Assembly: GCA_014706295.1 (NCBI GenBank)
Contig: JACSVZ010000002.1
Coordinates: 108,372,547-108,436,546, forward strand
Length of the DNA: 64,000 bases
Direction of reading: 5' to 3'
From: Lycocorax pyrrhopterus obiensis
Taxonomy: Eukaryota; Chordata; Aves; Passeriformes; Paradisaeidae
Shown in pieces: positions 14,765-21,385 of this stretch (positions are counted from its first letter, which is position 1; each line of letters opens with the position of its first letter). Below the pieces are notes generated by a model, which did not search any database, had not been told where the DNA came from, and saw only the letters and a program-made list of their open reading frames with translations. The position numbers were made by a program, and so were the translations under genes.

Positions 14765-15070
14765 TGTGCCGGAGCTCACAGTCTTCTGATCCTTGGATTA
14801 TAATTTCTCAGCACAGAGCTCCAGCACATGCAGCACACAGCAACCAGGAACAAGCAGCTCAGCAGCTCTTGATCTTTGGCTCCTCCCAGGGCTTGATTTA
14901 TAGGGCTAATGCCTGCCCTGCAGCCACAGCTGTTTGTGGGAGGTTAATGAGCCAATAATTGGATCCTGATGTGTGGATCCTGGTCTAACTGGATCCTGGT
15001 GTGTGGATCCTGGTCTTGAGTGAGAGTTTGGCTAGTGCATACCAACAGGGTTTAAATACATTATACAACA
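14765..15070 (-). repeat. 3' LTR of the outer ERV
   Basis: 306 bp, beginning TGTGCC and ending ACAACA on the plus strand (TGTTGT...GGCACA in sense). A sense TATAAA is at 14,897-14,902. U3 carries two tandem 30-bp units (14,960-14,989 and 14,990-15,019), each containing GGATCCTG words. Differs from the 5' LTR at about six sites, for example CTCAC/CTCGC near the start. Confidence 0.9.
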
Positions 15071-15102
15071 ATTCCCCCTTTTTGTTTTGCACTAGCCAAA
15101 CT
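15025..15102. repeat. Inverted repeat bracketing the outer ERV's polypurine tract/LTR junction
   Basis: AGTTTGGCTAGTGCA (15,025-15,039, inside the LTR U3) and its exact reverse complement (15,088-15,102, just upstream of the polypurine tract in sense) flank a 48-nt loop that contains the tract and the LTR end. It is absent from the 5' LTR side because the second arm is internal sequence. Confidence 0.85.
15073..15088 (-). other. Polypurine tract of the outer ERV
   Basis: In sense the sequence is AAAACAAAAAGGGGGA, followed by AT and then the LTR start TGTTGT. This purine run is the expected primer site for plus-strand DNA synthesis, immediately 5' of the 3' LTR. Confidence 0.85.
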
Positions 15103-15353
15103 ATATTTAATATATTTTCCTGACTAATAAATAACAATTGAATTAACATTCTTTGACGCCAACAATTAAGTTAATATTTTTTGACTCCATTTCCTTTCAA
15201 GACCTTTAAATTAGTTTTTTCTCAATTCCTGGTTGCTCACCCTTGTAGGTGTTTTGTATTTAATTCTTTTTTTTAAAGATTTTGAGAGGAAATGCTGGAG
15301 GGCTTTAAATATGGCCTGTTCTTTGTTGACAGACTCTTTTCCCTCCAGCCCCT

Positions 15354-15575
15354 GGTCTTCACCTCTTCTGGTGATAGTTGGGAGCTCTTCTGGTGACGGT
15401 CGGGAGCTCTTTCTGGGAGCCTTTTCTCAGCCTCCCGAGCTCCAAGAGAAGCCGTCTCGCGACTTCCCCCCGCAGTGGCCTGCAGTCCACACCTCTCTGG
15501 GTATGAACCACTAAAGTCCCACTGCAGCAGTTCTCACCCAGGTATAGATATGGGAAGACCCCTCTGGGTGTTTTT
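15354..15575 (-). repeat. Internal direct repeat of the outer ERV, copy at the 3' side
   Basis: This stretch matches 22,007-22,212 over nearly its full length (GGTCTTCACCTCTTCTGGTG at the start, then matching blocks such as CTCCAAGAGAAGCCGTCT). It differs by scattered substitutions and a short internal duplication of a GGGAGCTCTTCTGGTGACGG-type unit. It means the outer element's interior is built from a tandem repeat of about 0.2-0.28 kb. The inner ERV inserted just past this copy. Confidence 0.8.
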
Positions 15576-15583
15576 TGACCAGG

Positions 15584-16163
15584 TGTACTGGTTTGAAAAC
15601 AGACCAGTGGGAGGCACCAAGTCAGAATAACAATTTATTAGGGAAATTAACAATAAAGGCAAGAAAAAACCCCAGTGGGCTAAACTAACAGAGTCAGAAT
15701 ACAACCTGGCACCCTGTTAATCAGGGTGGCGTGAGCAGTCCGATGAGATGGTAGCTGTAGTCCTCCTGAAGTGATGGATGTGGCTCTGTCGAAGCAGTGG
15801 TCCAGTAGAAAGGTCTGCTCCTCCTCAGAAAGTCCAGTGGTGACTATGCAGCTCCTGTCCTCTGGGAATCCAGTGGGAAGGATGCCTGTGGTGTTCAGAG
15901 TCCCAGATTATATCCAAGATGGAACGCTTGGTTCCTCCCTCTGGGTGGAGCATCTCACAATAGAATGATGAGTCATGAGGCCAGGTGTTGATGGGCTCAT
16001 TAACAGAAGATAGTCTGGAGGGAGTTATCTCTGAGTCATGCGGCAGGGCATTGATGGGCCATTAACAGAAAGATAGTCCGGGGGGAGGAGGCCAGGAAAC
16101 ACCGCCCCACCTGGTTTCAACAGCTCATGAGGATGGTAATAGAATACACTGCAACCCAGGACA
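15584..16163 (-). repeat. 3' LTR of the inner ERV
   Basis: 580 bp, TGTACTGG...CCAGGACA on the plus strand. The sense polyadenylation signal AATAAA is at 15,634-15,639. A TATA-like TATAAT is at 15,908-15,913. U3 holds two imperfect copies of an approximately 54-bp unit (from 15,969 and from 16,032), each beginning with the AP-1-type site TGAGTCAT (read on the plus strand). Sole difference from the 5' LTR: six rather than five G residues near 16,080-16,085. Confidence 0.95.
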
Positions 16164-16195
16164 TTATCCACCCCTTATTCTATTACCACCTTCAT
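16127..16195. repeat. Inverted repeat bracketing the inner ERV's polypurine tract/LTR junction
   Basis: The arm at 16,127-16,146 (ATGAGGATGGTAATAGAATA, inside U3) and the reverse complement of 16,176-16,195 match at 18 of 20 positions. The 29-nt loop contains the LTR end and most of the polypurine tract. This is the same arrangement as in the outer ERV, but the arm sequences are unrelated. Confidence 0.85.
16164..16180 (-). other. Polypurine tract of the inner ERV
   Basis: In sense the purine-rich GAATAAGGGGTGGATAA ends directly at the LTR start (TGTCCTGG). AAGGGG is the likely core. It is less uniform than most retroviral tracts because of interspersed T residues. Confidence 0.75.
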
Positions 16196-16218
16196 TATCC
16201 CAAATCAACTTAAACTCT

Positions 16219-16250
16219 ACACATACACACATATATATATATATATATAC
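16219..16250. repeat. CA/TA microsatellite inside the inner ERV
   Basis: An ACACATACACAC run passes into ten or so AT units, between the pol stop (16,260-16,262) and the polypurine tract. Its length is likely to vary between copies of this ERV. Confidence 0.9.
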
Positions 16251-16259
16251 AGTGAAGCC

Positions 16260-19200
16260 CTACATACCATTCTCACTTAAGATTAGGTCTCCTTGTGGTA
16301 CACAACGGGTTTCCCCATCTTTCTGCATTACCCACCAGGTGTAACCAGGTCCTTGAGCAAAGACAATCCCACGGATGGGTTTGCCTTTGCCTGAGGTGGG
16401 ATTAATCCAAACAGTCTTTCCTAAAATACCTCTTATGTGTACCACAGGGACTCCATCTCCATCCACCGTGTGCAGGGGTTCAGACTGGGCAGGACCAGCT
16501 CGATTGATGGACCCTCGGGTATTGACTATCCAGGTGGCCTTTGCTAAGTTCACTTCCCAATTTTTGAAGGTCCCCCCACCAAGAGCCTTCAGGGTGGTTT
16601 TAAGTAGTCCATTGCAGCGTTCAACTTTTCCGGCAGCTGGTGCATGATAAGGGATATGATATATCCATTCAATACCGTGTTCTCTGGCCCAGGTGTTTAT
16701 GAGGCTGTTCTTAAAATGAGTCCCGTTGTCTGACTCGATCCTCTCAGGGGTGCCGTGTCTCCACAGGACTTGCTTTTCGAGGCCCAGGATGGTATTCCGG
16801 GCAGTAGCATGAGGCACGGGGTAGGTCTCCATCCATCCAGTTGTTGCTTCCACCATGGTCAACACGTAGTGCTTGCCTTGGCGGGTTTGGGGAAGGGTGA
16901 TGTAGTCAACTTGCCAGGCTTCCCCATACCTGTACTTTGACCATCGTCCACCATACCATAAAGGCTTCACCCGCTTGGCCTGTTTGATTGCAGCACAGGT
17001 CTCACAACTGTGGATGACCTGTGAGATGCTGTCCATAGTAAGGTCCACCCCTCGGTCACGGGCCCATCGGTATGTTGCATCTCTCCCCTGATGGCCAGAG
17101 GCATCATGGGCCCAACGAGCTAGGAATAATTCTCCCTTGTGCTGCCAGTCTAGATCCACCTGAGATACTTTCACCTTGGCAGCTCGGTCCACCTGCTCAT
17201 TGTTGTGATGCTCTTCATTAGCCCGACTCTTGGGTACATGTGCATCCACATGTCGAACCTTTACGGTTAGCCTCTCTACTCGAGCAGCGATGTCCTGCCA
17301 AATCTCAGCAGCCCAGATGGGTTTCCCTCTGCGCTGCCAGTTGGCCTTTCTCCAGCGATCCAGCCATCCCCACAGAGCATTAGCTACCATCCACGAGTCA
17401 GTATAGAGATAGAGCTTCGGCCACTTCTCTCGTTCAGCAATATCCAAAGCCAGCTGGACAGCTTTAAGCTCTGCAACCTGACTCGATCCTCCTTGTCCCT
17501 CGGTAGCTTGTGCAACTTGTCGTGTGGGGCTCCATACTGCAGCTTTCCATTTCCGGCTAGCGCCTACAATTCGGCAGGAACCATCAGTGAAGAGGGCATA
17601 TCGTCTCTCAGTCTCCGGCAGCTCGTTATATGGTGGGGCTTCCTCGGCACGGGTCACTTGCTCTTCCTCTTCTTCCGAAGATAATCCAAAGGTCTCACCT
17701 TCAGGCCAGTTTGTTATGATTTCCAAGATCCCAGGGCGATTTGGGTTTCCAATACGGGCGCGCTGCGTGATGAGGGCGATCCATTTGCTCCATGTGGTGT
17801 CAGTGGCATGATGCGTGGAAGGAACCTTTCCCTTGAACATCCACCCCAGCACCAGTAGTCGGGGTGCCAGGAGGAGTTGTGCCTCTGTGCCGATTACTTC
17901 TGAGGCAGCTTGGACTCCTTCATAGGCGGCCAGGATTTCTTTCTCTGTTGGGGTGTAATTGGCTTCGGACCCTCTGTAGCTTCGGCTCCAGAATCCCAGT
18001 GGTCGACCCCGAGTCTCACCAGGCACCTTCTGCCAAAGGCTCCAGGACAGACCATGGCTCCCGGCTGCAGAGTAAAGCACATTCTTCACCTCTGGTCCTG
18101 TCCTGACTGGGCCAAGGGCTACCGCGTGAGCGATTTCCTGCTTGATCTGGGCAAAGGCTTGCTGCTGTTCAGGACCCCAGTGGAAATCGTTCTTCTTGCG
18201 GGTAACCAGGTAGAGAGGGCTCACGATCTGGCTGTACTCGGGAATGTGCATCCTCCAGAAACCTATGGCGCCTAGAAAAGCTTGTGTTTCTTTTTTGTTG
18301 GTCGGTGGAGACATTGCGGTGATCTTATTGATGACCTCAGTGGGAATCTGACGCCGTCCATCTTGCCACTTTACTCCCAGGAACTGGATCTCTCGAGCAG
18401 GCCCCTTGACTTTGCTCTTCTTGATGGCAAAGCCGGCTTCCAGCAGAATCTGGATGATTTTCTCTCCTTTCTCGAATACTTCTGCTGCGGTGTTCCCCCA
18501 CACAAGGATGTCGTCAATGTACTGCAGATGTTCTGGAGCTTCACCCTTTTCTAGTGCAGTCTGGATCAGTCCATGACAGATGGTGGGACTGTGTTTCCAC
18601 CCCTGGGGCAATCGGTTCCAGGTATACTGCACACCCCTCCAGGTGAAGGCAAACTGAGGCCTGCACTCTGCTGCCAGAGGAATGGAGAAGAAGGCGTTGG
18701 CAATGTCAATAGTGGCGTACCACTTCGCTGCCTTGGACTCCAGCTCGTACTGAAGTTCCAGCATGTCTGGCACGGCAGCACTCAGTGGTGGCGTGACCTC
18801 ATTCAGGCCACGGTAATCCACCGTCAGTCTCCATTCTCCACTGGACTTACGCACTGGCCATATAGGGCTGTTAAAGGGTGAGCGGGCCTTGCTGACCACC
18901 CCTTGGTTCTCCAGTTTACGAATCATCTCATGGACGGGAACCACAGAGTCTCTGTCTGTGCAGTATTGCCGATGGTGCACTGTTGCTGTGGCGATTGGTA
19001 CTTGTTGCTCTTCAACTCTCAGCAGTCCCACAGCAGAGGGGTCATCTGAGAGGCCAGGCAAGGTACTTAGTTGTCTGATATCTTCTGTCTCTACAGCAGC
19101 TATCCCAAAAGCCCAACGATGTCCTTTTGGGTCTTTGAAATATCCATTCCTGAGGTAATCTATGCCGAGGATGCATGGGGCCTCTGGGCCAGTCACGATG

Positions 19201-19454
19201 GGGTGTTTCTGCCACTCGTTTCCAGTTAAACTTACTTCCGCTTCCAGTACAGTCAGCTGCTGGGATCCTCCTGTCACCCCAGAAATAGAAATGGGTTCCG
19301 TTCCCACATACCTCGATGGCATCAGTGTACATTGAGCGCCGGTGTCCACCAAAGCTGTGTATTTTTGTGGGTCAGACGTGCCAGGCCATCGGATCCACAC
19401 AGTCCAAAAGACCCGATTGTCCCTTTCCTCTACCTGGCTAGAGGAAGGGCCCCT
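16260..19454 (-). CDS. ERV pol: protease, reverse transcriptase, RNase H, integrase (readthrough domain of Gag-Pol)
   Basis: The frame is open from the codon after the gag UAG to a TAG at 16,260-16,262, about 1,064 codons. It is in phase with gag. No ATG lies near its start (the first usable alternative codon, GTG, is at 19,400), so translation most likely comes from readthrough. Residues counted from that GTG: aspartic protease active site VDTGAQ (D19); reverse transcriptase with IDIANAFF (D232), LPQG (264-267) and YIDD (294-297); RNase H with D606 (FTDGS), E644, D668 (YTDSW) and D738; integrase with H764, H770, C799, C802 zinc site and D832, D891, E927, giving the D,D-35-E spacing; and a C-terminal domain around VWINPTSG and GPGYTWW. 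All key catalytic residues are present, so the enzyme set appears intact. No dUTPase domain follows integrase, unlike mammalian ERV-L. Confidence 0.95.
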   Translation of the reverse strand, partial: RGPSSSQVEERDNRVFWTVWIRWPGTSDPQKYTALVDTGAQCTLMPSRYVGTEPISISGVTGGSQQLTVLEAEVSLTGNEWQKHPIVTGPEAPCILGIDYLRNGYFKDPKGHRWAFGIAAVETEDIRQLSTLPGLSDDPSAVGLLRVEEQQVPIATATVHHRQYCTDRDSVVPVHEMIRKLENQGVVSKARSPFNSPIWPVRKSSGEWRLTVDYRGLNEVTPPLSAAVPDMLELQYELESKAAKWYATIDIANAFFSIPLAAECRPQFAFTWRGVQYTWNRLPQGWKHSPTICHGLIQTALEKGEAPEHLQYIDDILVWGNTAAEVFEKGEKIIQILLEAGFAIKKSKVKGPAREIQFLGVKWQDGRRQIPTEVINKITAMSPPTNKKETQAFLGAIGFWRMHIPEYSQIVSPLYLVTRKKNDFHWGPEQQQAFAQIKQEIAHAVALGPVRTGPEVKNVLYSAAGSHGLSWSLWQKVPGETRGRPLGFWSRSYRGSEANYTPTEKEILAAYEGVQAASEVIGTEAQLLLAPRLLVLGWMFKGKVPSTHHATDTTWSKWIALITQRARIGNPNRPGILEIITNWPEGETFGLSSEEEEEQVTRAEEAPPYNELPETERRYALFTDGSCRIVGASRKWKAAVWSPTRQVAQATEGQGGSSQVAELKAVQLALDIAEREKWPKLYLYTDSWMVANALWGWLDRWRKANWQRRGKPIWAAEIWQDIAARVERLTVKVRHVDAHVPKSRANEEHHNNEQVDRAAKVKVSQVDLDWQHKGELFLARWAHDASGHQGRDATYRWARDRGVDLTMDSISQVIHSCETCAAIKQAKRVKPLWYGGRWSKYRYGEAWQVDYITLPQTRQGKHYVLTMVEATTGWMETYPVPHATARNTILGLEKQVLWRHGTPERIESDNGTHFKNSLINTWAREHGIEWIYHIPYHAPAAGKVERCNGLLKTTLKALGGGTFKNWEVNLAKATWIVNTRGSINRAGPAQSEPLHTVDGDGVPVVHIRGILGKTVWINPTSGKGKPIRGIVFAQGPGYTWWVMQKDGETRCVPQGDLILSENGM

Positions 19455-19457
19455 CTA
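19380..19457 (-). promoter_or_regulatory. Candidate stop-codon readthrough signal at the gag-pol junction
   Basis: In sense, the in-frame UAG (19,457-19,455) is followed by an 8-nt spacer AGGGGCCC, then an 8-bp perfect stem TTCCTCTA/TAGAGGAA (19,446-19,439 with 19,432-19,425) with a 6-nt loop GCCAGG (19,438-19,433). The loop is exactly complementary to CCTGGC at 19,385-19,380, allowing an H-type pseudoknot with a long (39-nt) connecting loop. Gammaretroviruses such as murine leukaemia virus also use an in-frame UAG with a pseudoknot about 8 nt downstream. An alternative 6-bp hairpin overlapping the UAG itself (TAGAGG/CCTCTA) could compete. The sequence elements are seen directly; function is inferred. 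Confidence 0.65.
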
Positions 19458-21305
19458 TTCCTGGTCGTGGTACACGTTGCTCGCCTCCGGTGAATATGCT
19501 CCTGAGGTCCCTTCAAGAGGATCAGTCACATTATTATTCCTATACTGTCTGGAGTTCTGTGTGCAGGAGACCGGAGCAGCGTTGACTCTAGATGAGCTTC
19601 TTGTGGTAGTTGTCCCTCTTTTTAGTTCACGTACCCGGGCTGCTAAAGAAGAGGTGGGTTTTCTATGCCAGTTACTCATGTCTTCTCCATGTTCCTGAAG
19701 AAAAAACCAGAGATTACCTCGTGGAGTGTATTCTCTCTCCCTGGTTGGGGGACGTCTGCTCCTAATGGCAGAGACTCTTGTCGGTTCTGGTGAGATGTGG
19801 CAAATTTCTTCCTTGAGTTCCTTTTTCAGTTTCTGATGGCCCTCTTCAATCAAGCTCCGGACTTGCTCAGCCAGCCTTGTTTCCACGGATGAAACATGAG
19901 TGCGAAATGGGGCAGTGACAGTGTCCTCGTAAATCCTCAGTTTGTTGGCCAAGATGCCCACTCTGTCCTCGCCTTCCCTCCATTGCAGCGTTGCCAGGTA
20001 ACGGGAGTACATCTCTGGTCCAAGACGGGCGAATCTCAACCACATCTGTGACGTGCACTGGACATCATCCGGGCTTTTAGGAAATCTCTCATCTTCTGCG
20101 AACACGATTTCCAGCACAGCTAATTCCCTCAGGCATCGGATACCTTGTTCCATGGTGTTCCATTTTCCTTGGTGCACCTGGAGGTCTTCTTTACAAAGGT
20201 ACCTGTCTCTTACACTTGTCAGCAGTCGCCGCCAGAGGCTGAGTGTTTCTTGGGTTCTCCCGATCCCCTGGTCAATGACCACATCCCGGGACAGAGATCC
20301 CAGCTGCCTGGCCTCACTTCCGTCCAGAATGGTGTCATTGGCTGCAGCGTCCCAGATGCGGAGCAGCCAGGTCAAGATGGACTCGTTGGTCTGGCGGGTG
20401 AATTCCCTCCGCAGGTCACGCAGCTCACCCAGGGATAGCAACCGAGTGATGATCTCCGGCTCTGTCTCTTGTGCTGAGTGCGAGGGTCCTGCTGCATCCT
20501 CATCAGTCACTATGCGGACTGATTTGCTTTTTGATTTCTTCTTCTGGACGGGGGCAACTGCTACGGGTTTAGGCTGTTCTGGTTCGGTGATGGTTTGTGA
20601 GGAGACGCTGACGGTGCCTTTGGTTTCTTTCTCCTCTGTGTCAGTCTGTGTAGACACGGACGCTGTTGTTTTGCGTTTGGTTTCTTTCTCCTCTGTGTCA
20701 GTCTGCGTAGAGATGGACACTGTTGCTTTGCTTTTGGTTTCTTTCTCCTCAGTGACAGTCTGCGTAGACATGGATGCTGTTGTTTTGCTTTTGGCTTCTT
20801 TCTGCTTCGTGACGGTCTGCGTAGACATGGTGTTTGCTGCTTTGCTCATGGTTTCCCTCTTCTCCTGAGGATGCTGTGCCATAGCTCTGATTCTAAGCAT
20901 GGTGTACACGGTGCAGGCTGTACAGAGAAGACAAAGCAGAACTGACAGCAAGTTTATGCCATCTTTGACATCCAAAGGGAACTCAATATTTTCAAAAACT
21001 GCTGTGTCAGGCCTGAAAGGCTGGAAGAAACTGTTCTTTAATCCTCCACCCAGGGGCTGGGTACGATTGTTGAGGCCCCAGATGTAGCAGCCCAGACTAG
21101 GACAAGCAAACCAAGTTGAGTATATATTCCAAATTATGCTCGTTGCCTCAGAGGTTATCATGCAGTAGGCGTAATAGAACAATAAAGCAAATTTTATACC
21201 ATACCCTGGTCTACACAGGAGCATTACAACTGGCAGGTAGTTCCCCGTGTGCGGAAAAATGTAGAGAGCTAGGTACAAGACCCATGTAAGCATGCTGAGC
21301 ATCAT
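19455..21305 (-). CDS. ERV gag with N-terminal membrane segments and TQT repeats
   Basis: 616 codons from the first ATG downstream of the primer binding site (21,305) to UAG at 19,455-19,457. The frame is open further upstream through the primer site into the LTR, but without an ATG. Residues from this ATG: strongly hydrophobic stretches at about 2-18, 25-50, 55-75 and 117-137, predicted membrane-spanning; a 19-residue tandem repeat at about 154-239 with TQT at 162-164, 181-183, 200-202 and 219-221 and a degenerate SQT at 236-238; a charged linker; an alpha-helical capsid-like region with a major-homology-like QGIGRTQETLSLW block near 346; and an arginine-rich tail. There is no Cys-His zinc knuckle. 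A shorter product from a later ATG (near residues 136-142, just after the last hydrophobic stretch) is possible. The capsid role is inferred from position before pol. Confidence 0.85.
   Translation of the reverse strand: MMLSMLTWVLYLALYIFPHTGNYLPVVMLLCRPGYGIKFALLFYYAYCMITSEATSIIWNIYSTWFACPSLGCYIWGLNNRTQPLGGGLKNSFFQPFRPDTAVFENIEFPLDVKDGINLLSVLLCLLCTACTVYTMLRIRAMAQHPQEKRETMSKAANTMSTQTVTKQKEAKSKTTASMSTQTVTEEKETKSKATVSISTQTDTEEKETKRKTTASVSTQTDTEEKETKGTVSVSSQTITEPEQPKPVAVAPVQKKKSKSKSVRIVTDEDAAGPSHSAQETEPEIITRLLSLGELRDLRREFTRQTNESILTWLLRIWDAAANDTILDGSEARQLGSLSRDVVIDQGIGRTQETLSLWRRLLTSVRDRYLCKEDLQVHQGKWNTMEQGIRCLRELAVLEIVFAEDERFPKSPDDVQCTSQMWLRFARLGPEMYSRYLATLQWREGEDRVGILANKLRIYEDTVTAPFRTHVSSVETRLAEQVRSLIEEGHQKLKKELKEEICHISPEPTRVSAIRSRRPPTREREYTPRGNLWFFLQEHGEDMSNWHRKPTSSLAARVRELKRGTTTTRSSSRVNAAPVSCTQNSRQYRNNNVTDPLEGTSGAYSPEASNVYHDQE
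20589..20846 (-). repeat. 57-bp tandem repeat within gag encoding TQT motifs
   Basis: Four to five units of 57 bp (the last is 51 bp apart) encode the pattern STQT(V/D)TEEKETKxK. Anchor spacing is 19, 19, 19 and 17 residues. Unit boundaries are clear on the plus strand as recurring TTTCTTTCTCCTC and GTCTGCGTAGA blocks. The units differ by substitutions, so this is not a fresh slippage product. Confidence 0.9.
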
Positions 21306-21363
21306 AGTGACTAGGTGACTTCTACAATGCAAAATTGTAATTCTGACTTTCCTCAGTATCCTT

Positions 21364-21381
21364 GCCTCACGTTGGGCGCCA
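21364..21381 (-). other. Primer binding site of the inner ERV (tRNA-Lys1,2-like)
   Basis: In sense TGGCGCCCAACGTGAGGC lies 4 nt (TTTT) after the 5' LTR. It matches the 18-nt site complementary to tRNA-Lys1,2 used by several betaretroviruses and lentiviruses except for one A in place of G. The primer assignment is by recall of known sites. Confidence 0.8.
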
Positions 21382-21385
21382 AAAA

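Noticed and set aside
16163..16260. A missing env gene downstream of pol
   Set aside because: Only about 100 bp separates the pol stop from the LTR, and no env-like frame exists elsewhere in the element.
17910..19158. Several plus-strand open frames of 80-120 codons opposite pol
   Set aside because: All are antisense shadows of the intact pol frame.
20053..20868. 271-codon open frame on the plus strand over gag
   Set aside because: It is antisense to gag and is kept open by the gag tandem repeat; its product is low-complexity Ser/Val/Phe sequence with no domain.
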